From contig NC_086374.1 in assembly GCF_036588685.1 (NCBI RefSeq), positions 32,170,886-32,234,885 of the forward strand: a stretch of 64,000 nucleotides of DNA, written 5' to 3'. Positions 47,861 to 59,801 of the stretch are shown here, piece after piece (within the stretch, counting starts at the first letter, position 1; each line of letters opens with the position of its first letter). The DNA is from Mytilus trossulus (lineage: Eukaryota > Mollusca > Bivalvia > Mytilida > Mytilidae). The notes beneath the pieces are model-generated. The model did not search any database and had not been told where the DNA came from. It worked only from the letters and a program-made list of their open reading frames with translations. Position numbers and translations under genes: made by a program.

Positions 47861-48417
47861 TTTTGAGAAGTGTCAGAAAGAACTCCGATTCATATGAAAA
47901 TAAGAAGAGGTCTCATCTACTATTTAGACTCGCCTAGAACATGAACCTCGCATTCAGGCAATTTCCGTTTAATTTACGGTCCAGTCAGAGCCAGAGCAAG
48001 GTCTAATACACATTTTTCTAGCATTGACTAGTTAAAGACCTAAGAAATAATGCGATATTACAAAATTAAATCCTGTATAAACCCCTTTACTAAAAATATC
48101 CCTCTCGCATTAACCATCTTAATCTTCAATATTGCTATCAAAATGTACCCCACTTTTTTATAAACCCGAAATCTGATTATCATAAAATATCTAGTTAGTG
48201 AACAATTCCTTCCGTTTTTTTGGAACCTGGTAAAGTAAAATATGATTTTAGAAGTATTTGACTCTAAACCCGAAACATATATGATCATATATATCAAGCT
48301 ATCTGAAAAAAATATTTAAGTTAAACACTACGATAAAATGAAATTTCGAGTTAAACTTCCCAAATCTAGACATTGAGTATTTGACTCAAACACGAGAAAA
48401 GCGACACTAGCTAGAAC

Positions 48418-48458
48418 CAAGGATTTGTATAGTAATATAGTTACTATACAAATCCTTG
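48418..48458. repeat. Perfect hairpin, 18-bp stem, 5-nt loop
   Basis: CAAGGATTTGTATAGTAA, loop TATAG, then the exact reverse complement. Lies 350 bp upstream of the fax-C start. Confidence 0.85.
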
Positions 48459-48807
48459 ATAAAACTTAGTTTTAAATATTATATCTAAAAATAGAAACAG
48501 GGGATTTACACAAGCATAAACGTTACAGTTTTTACCCTGTATCGATTACACATGATAGTCCATGATATAGTACGTGCGAATTATCTGTTTAGATTTAAAA
48601 AGGCTGCAAAGTGTGTACAAAAACTAAACAGTTACACAGACACAGACCCCATGCTTATGTTATGCTTGAGCTTTTGTAATTTATTCGAAAATACAGTTTT
48701 GAACTATTCATGATTTATACCTGTATATAATAACTAGGCTAACCAAACACTTAACACACACTCTACTGAGTGCAAAATTGTGTACATACATTGATTATCA
48801 ATAGTGC

Positions 48808-51800
48808 ATGTTAGACACAATCATGGAGAGCGATGATGTATTGTTTTGGTCAAAAGCAACGGGAACATTCCTGGTTTCATCAGCCTTGCTTTACATCGCA
48901 TGGAAAAAAATGAAAAGCAAAGCGCCTAAGTAAGTTAACATCATGTTTACATATTATATATTATACATGTATACATATGTTCTTCGTCGCTTGTTCAGAA
49001 TATCAAGATACATATAAGTAATAGTTATTTATAATAATGTTAAGTATGCATATTCAAATCTTTATGAACAGACTTATACGATTTCTATAACATATTGACT
49101 GGAAATTTTAACCTGAATAATCCAGTCGTTCTATTCCGATCAGTGTCCTGCAGAGGTACAAACCTCTACAGGACACCGCAGGCGGATTTAGTGGGGCAGG
49201 GGGTCCGGGACCCCCTTGAAAGTTTCTGGGGGAAATTTGGATAATTATATACAAATATATCATGCTTACAAGGGGTATTTGCCAAAAATACCGGTTGAGA
49301 GGTACAAATTTCCAGAGCCGTTAGGCGAGGGAAATTTGATTACCTCGAAACCGGTATTTTTGGCAAATACCCCTTGTAAGCATGATATAATTGTTTAATT
49401 CCACCGAATGTTCCACCTCAGAAAGTTGATTATAATCAGATACATTTTTGAATCTTATGAAACTTCGACTTGAATGTATAATTTTTTTATACACTGCAGC
49501 TGTGCTATTTGCGAAGTCAAGTTGCATTAACCGTATAATCGTTTCTTATCCTTTTTTTTTATGTACAGTCACTGACTGTATATATATCTCCCTTTTTATG
49601 ATCATAATCTGGTTCTCGACTGACTACTACACTTTGTTCATCAGTTTCAGTGAAGCGTAATACAAGTGGATCTCAGTTTTATGTGACCGGTTGACAATAT
49701 TCGATTCCTTTGAGTTTTATTTATGACGTCATTCACGGATTATTTACGTCAGTCGGTTCAAATTCAATAATGATGCTTTTTATCCTAATTTTTTCATCTG
49801 GAACCATATATTTGGAATGACCATGAATTTGTCATATTAGAATAGAAATAATTCATTGAGTTATTTTTAGACATGGTATTCCCCATCTGCCATGGTATTT
49901 GCTAGCAAATACCCCGGCACATGGAATTCCCTAATGGCAAACACCCCGGCGGAGAAAAGAAATCTTAATATGTATAAATTGGTGAAAAATACCATGTTTC
50001 TCATCCAATCAAAATACAGCATTATTACATAAGGTGGAATTATATAGGAAATCACTGAAGCATGACCGAAACGGGACCACTCTTAGACAGTCAGTAGGCC
50101 CCCACTTATTAAAATTTCTGGATCCGCAACTGGACACTGACTGTAAAGAGTGCGCAGAATTATTCGAGTTATTGAAATCAATTAAAAAAACTCCCAAGCT
50201 ACCAGTACATACATAATCCGTGATAACTGCAGTTGTAAGAATTTTTTTTTTAAGAATTTCACTATTCTTGTTACTAAACATGCTAAACAGTGTAGTCTGA
50301 AATCCATGCTCTCCACGAGTATCAGATAAAATAGGCCTAAAAATTTAACAAGTTGAAAAAGGAAAAGTCATTATACACCTCTTTACCAATAACATCCCTG
50401 TTTTACGACACTCGGGACATCAAACCATGGAGTCAGATCGTCATTCACACGGACGGTACATTCGACGTTATCAAAGAGAGATTGTACAGCACTAAGAAAC
50501 TTGCCTTGTATTCCTATTTTTCGCAACTTATACCATAATAATGTTCGATTGACTGTGTCGAATGCTTTTTTCATATCAATGAAGCATGCAAAAGTTGATT
50601 TCCGTGCAATTTTCCTGTCGTTCAAAGTCTGGTAGAGTGAATGAATGTGTTCTTCGCAACTTCGACCTTTCCGAAAACCGTTTTGCTCTTCACTTAAGTA
50701 GTTGTTGTCTTCTAACCATTTTGTGAGCCGTGCATTAAGAATGATGCAATAAATTTTACACGGAACCAATATCAACGTTATTCCTCTATAGTACTATAGG
50801 GTTATTGCATGAATATTGGGGAATATTGTCCCGAGTAGAATCTTATATTGCACGAGCTTGCGAGTGCAAAATATGTTCTACGAGGGACAATATTCCCCAA
50901 TATTCATGCAATAACCCTTTTATTGTATAGCAATATAATACTTAAAACTTAAAAGTAAAATTTGGTTTAAACTAGATTTTGACGTTGATGACGTCATGAA
51001 TTTTTGAAGATTTATTGCACTAGTGCAATATTGGAATTTATTGCACGCTAACTTTTGGTTGCTTTCTGTGGGAAATATTATATTGCTATACAATAAAATG
51101 GATTCCTGTCATCATTTGAATTTGGTTTTAATATAGGGTTAATGATGCTTCTATTCCACTCCGACTGTACTATTCCTAGATCGAAACATCCACTGATAAT
51201 AGTATACAGCAATTCTGCTGCTGAATCGTTTTTCAGAACCTCGGCCGGAGTATCGTCTTTTCCCGTGGCTTTTCTATTTTTTGCACTTGTGATCGCAAAT
51301 GTTACTTCCTCTCGAGTTATCGATTCGTTTAATGCAGAAATATCACGTTGTTCATGTACATTTTCCTGGTCATCGGGCATTGCGAAGTTAGAATCCTCGG
51401 TAAATAAGTTTTTGAAATCATCTCTCCAACGGTTTAATACATTATTTTCATTTGAATCAATAGTTCCATCTTAGTTTACAACCGCCGATGGTATACACTT
51501 AGTTCTTTACTACTTTTTAGCCAGCTTTTCTCCGCTGCACAAACTTTTTCCCATTGACAGTTCAAAGTGTCATTCCAGTACGGCTTGTACAACGATTTAT
51601 TTCTTTTACTATATCCGGTTGACACGGGAATTTTATTTTCCATCTCCTTATGAGTCAGTGTCGTGAATGCATCATACGCATGTTGAATATTCCCCGAAAT
51701 ACGAATCGAGTTTTCAATTTGTAGTATTGTTAAATTCACTACATCGAGAATTTCATTGCTACTTAAAAAATCATCAGGCATTAAATTTAGTTTGTATCTT

Positions 51801-54800
51801 TTTCGTTTATCGGTACTATCATGAGCGGAATTTGAGGTTTGTGCAAATTTCGGTTGTCTTATATCGCAACACAACAACGAGTGATCCGGAATCCCGTCTG
51901 GTACATAGTTACATTCGCATATTATCTTTGACATCATACAACACCATAAGAAACAAGAACCCCTCCCCCCCCCAAAAAAAAAAAAAAAAAAACAAACAAA
52001 AAAAAACAAAAAAACTATTCTGTTACATTCTTTGTTTTTTTTCTCAATTCTAGTAAGATCCACCCACCAGATACAGTGATAGTTCATCATCTTGGCCGAG
52101 GACCATATGCACCTAGTTTGACACCATATGGTATTAAATTAGAAACGTACCTGCGAATGGCAAAAATTCCATATAAAGTAGGTATTAATCCAATTACTAA
52201 CATTCTGAAATAAGTTAGAGAATAAACAAAAATTGAAGATCATTCTTAAAACTAATAAGGGCTCTTTCAATATCATTTGTCGTTTACTGTCATTTTGAAA
52301 TAAAAAGAAAATGCACGTTGTTTTTAACTACATTTATATTTGATCTCCAGAAGAAATCTTTTTTGGCACCGCATCCGTAATTTCCTTTATTAAGTTCTAG
52401 ATATCTATCTTTCGTGCTTTGAAATCAGATATTTATTACCTTTTTTATATCTTTTTCAATTTTTTTTTGCTTATTTCAGAAATAATTAAAAGATTAACAA
52501 AAAAAACCCCATAAAACAATTCAGAACATTACATTTTTCTTTTTTGACTTATCTTACTTATAATTTTAATTTGTATGAAATATTGTCATGGTCATTAAGA
52601 GATTGTTTACTAGAGATGTATATAGAGTTAATAGCAAATAATTCATCATACTACACTAAATCTTTACTTTATATTACAACGTACGTTGGTTTTTAGAATG
52701 AGCACGGGTCCGCTTCTAGCAAAAAAGGAAAATACCCATGGATTGAATACAATGGAGAATGTTTATCAGATACTGAATTTTGTATAGAATTTTTGAATGA
52801 TAAACGAGGAATCGATCTAGACAAAGACTTTACAGTAATGGAAAGGGGAACAGCAAGAGCTTTCCAGAAAATGTTAGAAGAAAACACTTACTGGTATATC
52901 ATTTTTTTTAACATATTCACGTTTTGTGACATTAGTTTCAGAATACAATAGAATGTATTAACAAGTAATGCCCAGAACTAATATATTTAAAAGTCTCTTG
53001 ATGTTTTAAAAAAACATCATATTAAGAGCTTTTGCAAGAGTCAGCTCATGTTTGCATTGGTGTTCATATTTAACAATGAAGCTAGAGTTAATTATAGTTA
53101 AATCTGTATACTCTAAATATGACAATTTTTCCACCAAACAATTTCCGTATTTTTAGTCCTTATAAATATATACGTTATTTATAATACCCCATTCCTAGGT
53201 CTGTTTGTCACATTGCAATCACCTGTTCGTTTGTCAGTTCTTCTTCTTCCAGGTAAGGAACCGAATTCAAATTTGAATGTATGAGGTCCCGCGCAAACTA
53301 ACGCAATGTCGTACAACACAGAAAGTTTTCTCTTGGCTATTTACAGGATAACACGTTCTCTCTATTTATACAATTAAAACTATGTACAGGATGTAACTGT
53401 CTCAATTTTAGCAGAGCATGAATTCATGGCAGCTCTGAATCAATCAACTATGTCAGCTGATGTTGCTGATGTTGGCAGTTGGTTTCATTCTCTAATGGTT
53501 CTTGGAAAAAATGAATGTCCGAAGGCGTCTATTGTGACCCTTTCTTAGAAGAAGCGGGTTTCACCTCTGGTCCGGCAATCGTTTGGCGTCATATACTGGT
53601 GCCTATCTATGTCTATTAGATCATGTTGGATTTTGAACAGCATGCATAGCCTATTTTGTTTCCTGCGGTCTTCAAGGCTTTCTACATAAGAAAATGCCGG
53701 TCCCAAGTCAGGAATATGACAGTTGTTATCCATTCGTTTGATGTGTTTGTACTTTTGAATTTGCCATTTGATTTGGGACTTTCCCTTTTGAATTTTCCTC
53801 GGAGTTCAGTTTTTTTGTGTTCTTACTTTTTTCCCATTTTTAAGATGTTACCATTTTTGTTACACAGCCAGGTGTGCGGTCTTTGTAGTTGTTGTTTACA
53901 AATGTTGCAGCTCTTTTATGTACCTTTTCGATTGCTTTTATTTTAGCTTGTTTCGTAGGGTCCAATACTGTGCAAGCATACTCAACCGAGGGTCTTACTA
54001 TTGTTGAATATGCTGCTGCTTTGACCGGTTTTGTGCAATCTTTTTTGTTGCGTCAATTGAAGCCTAGTGTTTTGTTTCCTTTTCCCACTATATGGTCGAT
54101 GTGTCTGTCCCAGGTTAGATCATTGCTGATAGTAACTCCCAGGTATTTACTAGCTTCAACGTTCCAGTGTGTGTCTGTGTAATTTGTAATTAGTCGGTAT
54201 TACAGGACGGTTCTTGGATTGTATTATAATTACAATGCATTTTTTTTTGCATTGAAGCTCATTTGCCACTTATCTTCCCAGTCCTCTAATGATGTGAGAT
54301 CTTTCTGTAGTAGGTCACTTTCTGCTCGGTTACTGATAGTTCGATAGAGGAGGCTGTTGTCTGCAAAAAGTTTGGTCTCTGATGATGTTGCTGTTTCTGG
54401 CCTATCGTTTATGTACTAGGCCAGGAACAGTAGGGGTCCAAGAACTGTTCCTCGAGGAACACCAGAGAGTTCTGGTACTTGTTCAGAGACAGCTCCTTCT
54501 AGAATAACGCTTTGCAGTTAGTCGCCACAATGTTCATCCCGATCCGATACAGTAGTTTAACATGACAACATAAAAAGACGCAATATAAAATATCTGGTTT
54601 CAAGTTATAAAGTTTAACTATAGTTTAGCCTAAATGATGACAATAGCCTTTGGACTTTTTTCCATTCGCAATTATTTCAGATTCAATGCACATTGATTTG
54701 CAGACGTAGTAAGCATGCTTTATAATATATTTCTTTTTCCATAACAGGGCATTTGCACTGGATAGATGGGTATATAATGTTTGGGAAGCTTGTACAGCCA

Positions 54801-56667
54801 TGAAAGTTCCATCATTAGCTGGTTATTATGTTAGACGTCAAGTGAGGAATAATACGCATGCCCATGGTATTGGACGACATAGTTCAGATGAGGTGTATCA
54901 TATAATGGAGCTTGATTTAAAGGCCCTCTCAGACTTCTTAGGTAAAGTATATATTGAAACATATTATAGACTTAGTTCACCTGATATGTATTATATTCAA
55001 CAATTCCCACGTGATTGGTCCAAAAATAAAGTCCTAAAATCTTACCTAATCCTTTATTATTTCTAAATTGTTCAAAAAAGCATTTATTTTTATCAACAGG
55101 ATTTGTGAAAGTTACTCATAGAAATTAGTCCCCGGATAAAATTTGCTTTTTAACTTATAAATTTCAATATTGTCTTCTGTACTATTCAATGCTGTTGCTT
55201 TCAGAAACACATCCAGGCCCCGTATAAGAAAATAGACATTTTACCAAAACAGGTTAAAAAACGGAAAAAAAGTTTTGGTATTAGTCTACTGTATAAAAGT
55301 CAATTAGTCTACTGTATAAAAGTCACACTGAGAAGTATTGATAGAACAAAAAATAAAACGGAGCTCGTAGCCTTATTTTCTGTTGTAGGTAGTAAAAAGT
55401 TTCTGCTCGGAGACAAGCCATGCCAGGCAGACTGTAGTGTGTTTGGTATTATTGGTAATGCTTACTGCCAATCGTTCGGCAGTCCAGTAGAATCAGCAGT
55501 CAAAAGCAAGTATTAAATATGTCAAATATTCAAACGTCTTGCTTAACCTAGAATGCGATGCTTCTGAATGCGAATATTAATAATTAAATAGTATCTAGAA
55601 AAAGTTAATTTATAAGGTGATTTCTATTATCATTATTGAATGCAAACATGTATATATATAAAATAGCATACGTGATAATGTATTGTATGTACGTTGAGTT
55701 AAAAAAATACAATATTATCGAATCATAGACTATTGGTATATTGGTATCGATTCAGCGCTAGATAATGAAAATAACATTTTATAAATTAAGTTCTTCATTA
55801 AGAACGCTCAAACCCGCTCGTCGTCCGTTAACTTTTACAAAAATCTTCTCCTCTGATGCTACTTGGCCAAGTTAAACCAACCTTGGCCACAATCAACATT
55901 GGGATATCTAGTTATAAAAATGTGTCCGAGGACCACTCCTACCAATGCAACCAACATGGCCGCCATGGGTATAAATAGAACATTCGGAGTGAATTCAATT
56001 TTGGCTTGTATCTCTGAAACTAAAGCATTTAGGGTAAATTTGACAATTCAAAATGTTCATGAGGTTTGGATCTACCTGCCCTGAAATTTGTAGACGAAAC
56101 AGACACATCGTTGTTGGGCTGCTGCCCCTTCATTGGTAATTTTAAAGAAAATTTAGCAGTTTTTGGTTATTATCTTGAATATTATTTTAGATTATCTGAT
56201 AGAGATGAACGGTAAGCAGAGTAAGATCTACAAAATTGTCAATTGACCAATTGAGGAGTTATTAACCTTGATTGTTAATTTTTTTTACAATTTTTTGTTA
56301 TGAAAAGTTATTATTTGCAGTATTTATTATATTTAGTATTCTTTGCAATTAAGTAAAAGATATAAATAGAGAGATGATTTTTTTTTTGAAAAAACACTGT
56401 CAATTGATTACAATTTCATGATGAAAATATGCATTTCCAGAACAAAATTACAAAACATTACCGACAACTTGAAGGATGTCACAAAGTGGGTCCATAGATA
56501 CACATAACTACAGTAATAATTATTAGAAATATTTGTTTAATGAAATCTTAATTTCATTTTTAGAATATAGGAACTTGTGTGATTATTGTGAAAGGATGAA
56601 ACAGACATTCTGGCCTGACTGGGACGAATGCATTACCCATGGACATACAAAAGAGGCAACCAAATAA
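48808..56667 (+). CDS. Failed axon connections-like protein, paralogue C (six exons)
   Basis: Coding exons: 48808-48929, 52054-52177, 52697-52893, 54748-54941, 55389-55505, 56564-56667 (TAA stop). This gives 285 aa. An in-frame TAG at 48802 supports the start at 48808; a second in-frame ATG follows at 48823. The N-terminal hydrophobic segment (about residues 15-33) is followed by KKMKSK. The GST-N half has [30 protein letters not shown] and KYPWIEYNGE; the GST-C half has HGIGRHSSDEVYHIMELD, FLLGDKPCQADCSVFG and FWPDWDEC. Exon 4 is one codon shorter than in A and B (194 against 197 bp). Intron 5 has a GC donor (AAAA|GCAAGT at 55506). Introns 1 and 3 carry antisense non-LTR retrotransposon fragments. 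AATAAA occurs about 150 bp after the stop (near 56820). It converges with the receptor gene at the right end. Confidence 0.88.
49258..49387. repeat. Long hairpin element (39-bp near-perfect arms)
   Basis: The left arm (49258-49296, starting TATCATGCTTACAAGGGGTA) is repeated in reverse complement at 49349-49387. A second inner dyad (GGTACAAATTTCC against GGAAATTTGATTACC) makes nearly the whole 130 bp fold. Intron 1 of fax-C. Confidence 0.85.
50385..51955 (-). pseudogene. Non-LTR retrotransposon fragment (endonuclease end and RT), interrupted by a MITE
   Basis: Reading right to left: 51476-51900 has the end of an APE-type endonuclease (PDGIPDHSLLCCDIRQPKF) and the linker. 51080-51475 has the RT approach (TREEVTFAITSAKNRKATGKD, then SIINPILKPNSNDDRNP). 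50385-50795 has RT motifs (YRGITLI, EEQNGFRKGRSCEEHI, FIDMKKAFDTVNR, VKQGC). A palindromic element (about 50796-51099) splits the RT between DRNP and YRGITL. It is truncated just after VKQGC, and a stop precedes 51476. It lies antisense in intron 1 of fax-C. Confidence 0.82.
50796..51099. mobile_element. Composite palindromic MITE inside the LINE fragment
   Basis: Arms GGGTTATTGCATGAATATTG (50809 on) and the reverse complement ending at about 50918 form one foldback. TTTTATTGTATAGCAATATA (50918 on) and its reverse complement (to 51099) form another. Together they split the RT frame cleanly between DRNP and YRGITL. Confidence 0.75.
51958..52012. repeat. C9/A18 homopolymer tract at the LINE end
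   Basis: CCCCTCCCCCCCCC followed by A-rich sequence with CAAAC spacers. It sits at the 5' truncation side of the antisense LINE and only about 40 bp before fax-C exon 2. Confidence 0.6.
53540..54530 (-). pseudogene. Non-LTR retrotransposon RT fragment
   Basis: Minus-strand reading gives RGTVLGPLLFLA, then KLFADNSLLYRTI, then KYLGVTISNDLTWDRHID, YACTVLDPTKQ, and after an inserted repeat (about 53640-53850) LESLEDRRKQNRLCMLFKIQ. These are the last RT motifs and the C-terminal extension of jockey/CR1-like elements. The catalytic FADD box reads FADN. Stops interrupt the frame. Lies antisense in intron 3 of fax-C. Confidence 0.78.
55506..55511 (+). other. Non-canonical GC donor, fax-C intron 5
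   Basis: The sequence reads AAAA|GCAAGT where paralogues A and B have AAAA|GTAAGA. The exon length (117 bp) and phase 1 are preserved only if the intron starts with GC. Confidence 0.8.
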
Positions 56668-57059
56668 TTACGTGTGTAATGCGCTTGTCTGCTTGCTTGC
56701 ACAGGGTATCATAAAAACATGGAAATACAATTATTGCATTACATCATAGTTTAGGTGTACATAATTGTTTTTGTAGCAATTTTTTGTATTTTGTTAAACT
56801 GTCATTACACATATCTTTATAATAAAAATAAAACTTACTTGCTTATTTTATATTTGTTATGTTTGGTGGATGTGTATTTCTTTTGACAGACAATCAGTAT
56901 TTCAATGAGAACTAACCTTGTTCTCCTCCTCCTGACTTATCCCTTGATTTATACGAGGCATACTTTAGAAAGATGTTTCTCGTGAAGAATTAAAAACAGA
57001 AGCTCGAATTATAATTCAACTTCAAGTTCCGCTACGTAGATCAGATCATGTCCTCTCAA

Positions 57060-57560
57060 CAAAAATTCTAATATTGATGACTTTGTTGATCTCATCCAAC
57101 TCATCGAACTGGGGATACTTCAAATGCATTTAAGTCTACCTCATATCTTTACTTTCTTTATGGAATTGACAATGAGGGTCGGTTGAGAACGTAACTTTAC
57201 AGAAAGAGATGATTTTAGCTTTTCAATTGTGAACTGTCCTTTTATATGTAGCCTCATTCCAGCAGCCCCTGCATATACAGTAAACGTCTGTCAATTAATA
57301 CGATATTCCAGAGCTAAAGTTTCCAAACACTATTTCCTTGATAGAGGGTTGCTATTCAGGGGCCAAAGATTCATGTCCTATGAAGTCATCCCAAATGAAG
57401 TTTTTCCGGAAAACCTGTTAAAATATACTTTTTCTCTTTTTTGGGTGTTTTGTAAAATGTGGTTTATGCTGTATTTAGACACCTCTACCCAGGAATTTGT
57501 TTTTCAAAGAACATATAAAAATTGCGGGTTTTATCCAACACAATCATAGGTTTGAACGTT
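57060..57560 (+). pseudogene. Second Penelope-like RT fragment
   Basis: The translation contains FSIVNCPFICSLIPAAPAY and QLIRYSRAKVSKHYFLDRGL, the same C-terminal RT segment as at 47180-47320 in the longer copy. Upstream homology is in other frames, with stops. Short, frameshifted, downstream of fax-C. Confidence 0.65.
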
Positions 57561-57867
57561 GTTTTCAATTTAGACTTGTTTATATTTTTTCGATTGGGCT
57601 ATTTTATTTGCTTTCGGGTTTAAATAACCTGTCCATCACATTTAGACTCTTCAAATTCAAGACTCTATCCTAAATGGAGGTATACGGCCTTTAAATGCCA
57701 TTTCGATTCCTAACATCACCGAAGAAACATTATTTGTCAATATCAGGATATAGTGTATCAATCTTGCTCTTCATGTTTGCGGTATACCATCTCTTCTCCT
57801 TTTTTTTTTTTTTTTTTTATAGTTTATTGTACGGAAGCCGATAAGGGCCATTCCAAAAAAATATTTT

Positions 57868-58012
57868 ATGTCGTTATTACGACAAAGCATGTCGTAATTT
57901 CGACATAACATGTCGTTATTACGACATCGCTGTGTCGTAATTTCGACATAACATGTCGTTATAACGACATCGCTATGTCGTAATTTCGACATATCATGTC
58001 GTAATAACGACA
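57868..58012. repeat. Palindromic TCGTAATAACGA minisatellite
   Basis: About 3.5 units of 43 bp alternate ATGTCGTTATTACGACAT and GTCGTAATTTCGAC. Every half-unit is itself a dyad. Confidence 0.85.
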
Positions 58013-58274
58013 TCCCTTGGAATTAAATCAATACTCAAGATATCCTTTGTTACATCTTATGACCCGCTATAACGGGTCATCAGGGTTTAAGGACACTCGT
58101 TGTTCGACCTGCTAGTCACATGCGTTTTGTTATAATATACTTTTTACTTCTTTGATATTTTTGAAAATATTGTTTGTTCAGATCCCTCTACCAAGAAATT
58201 TGTTTTGCATGAACAAATATAAAATTTTTGTCCAACGCAATCATAGGTTTTGACCTGTTGTTTGTTTATATATA

Positions 58275-58483
58275 TTAGGCAGCAACCATTTGTTTTTCTG
58301 GGAAAAAAATGTTTGTTTCACCCTCAGCTGCCACTATATGTCATGCTAAATTTGAAAGAAAAAAATTGTTTTCGACTTGTCGCGAAAAAAATACATTGTT
58401 TTTCGCCGCAGGCAAAAAAAAATTGTCCAGAAAAAAAAACCCATAGCCCCCCCCCCCCAGAAAATCAAATGGTTGCTGCCTAA
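58275..58483. mobile_element. MITE with 18-bp perfect terminal inverted repeats
   Basis: TTAGGCAGCAACCATTTG at the left, and its exact reverse complement at the right (58466-58483). The interior has A-rich stretches and a C11 tract. No coding content. Confidence 0.75.
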
Positions 58484-59801
58484 TGTTCACAACTAAACCT
58501 TCCATATTTTATCCGCTTTAAAATTGATTGAAAATTGGTCCTTCTTGTCTTATTATATGCAGATTGGTTCTATAGAAACAGACTGGTTTTTTCTTGGGTA
58601 GTATTGAAAGAAAATATTTCAGAATATGTAGGATCAAGCTTTAAAAAAAAAAATAGCCATCTTGTGGATGGATTGTTTAGGTCTTACTTGTATAACGAGA
58701 ATAAGAACATACAAAACACATTTTCACGTGTAAGTTCTAGAATATAAATCGTGTGATTAAATATTTCTGTTTATTCATTCCTTTGAGTACATGTCTATTT
58801 AACATAGTCATTTGGGAAATTCGTTTAAGTGTTTATATCTATGTTCAGTGGACCGTGAAATTGGTGTAAAAACTCTAATTTGGCATTACAATTAGGAAGA
58901 TCATATCATAAGGAACATGTGAACTAAGTTTCAAGTTGATTGGACTTCAACTTAATCAAAAACTACCTTGACCAAAAAGTTTAACCTGAAGCGGGACGAA
59001 CGGACAGATGAACGGACGAACGAACGAACGGTACAACGAACAGACGGACGAACAAACGGAAGCACAGACCAGAAAAAATGAGGTCCCACTTACGATAAAA
59101 ACATGTGTTTTGGTTTAACCTAGTTCGGTATGATTTATCCAATAGTAATCAAAACTGTGGAAGGCGGATAGTACCGCAGTGATGATATTTTGAATCCCTT
59201 TTCAGCAAACTTAGCACATTGTATTAAGATCTCTTTGTAACTATAATATCAAATTCTGAGTTGAGAGATGTAACAGAATTAATGGAGGTTGCACTTGTAA
59301 AGCATAATAATTGGACTTTTTGGCTATCAGATAAGTCTGACTAAGGGAAACAAATAATAACGGGGTTTTCAAAATCAACTTACTTAGAGGAAAAAATAAT
59401 AACGGAGTTTTCAAAATCAACTAATATTGACCTACACTTTATTGTTACAAAAATAAGCTCTGAGAACTGTTTTGAGTTTTTGTGTCCAATTACAACAACG
59501 GTAAATCACTTGGTATCATTTGAGTGCAATACAGACACGCTTACTAGTCATTTCAAAATACATTTTAGTTAAAAAATTTGAGTGTAAATTATATGACGCG
59601 ACAATGAAGATTTTTACTATATAACCATCACATATTTACTCGAGAAATTTTATAAAATTAATGCATACAAGTTTTGTGAGCGAACTGTTTATTTTGATGC
59701 TGTATTATGCTAATGACGTTTTAAATATTAAATTAGTACGTTATAAAATCATTACAACATATGGCATATCCTATATTTAAAATAATACAACAAATGTAAC
59801 T
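58484..59801. other. Gene-free stretch before the receptor 3' end
   Basis: One dispersed repeat with a GAACGGACG tract (58850-59110) and otherwise unrecognised AT-rich sequence. Probably includes the receptor 3' UTR on the minus strand. Confidence 0.35.
58850..59110 (+). repeat. Dispersed repeat with GAACGGACG simple tract
   Basis: GTGGACCGTGAAATTGG..., ending in a GACGAACGGAC-type tract (58995-59060). Looks like a high-copy molluscan repeat; non-coding. Confidence 0.5.

Noticed and set aside
53656-54182. Plus-strand frames at 53656-54182
   Set aside because: Shadows of the minus-strand LINE RT, plus an inserted repeat.
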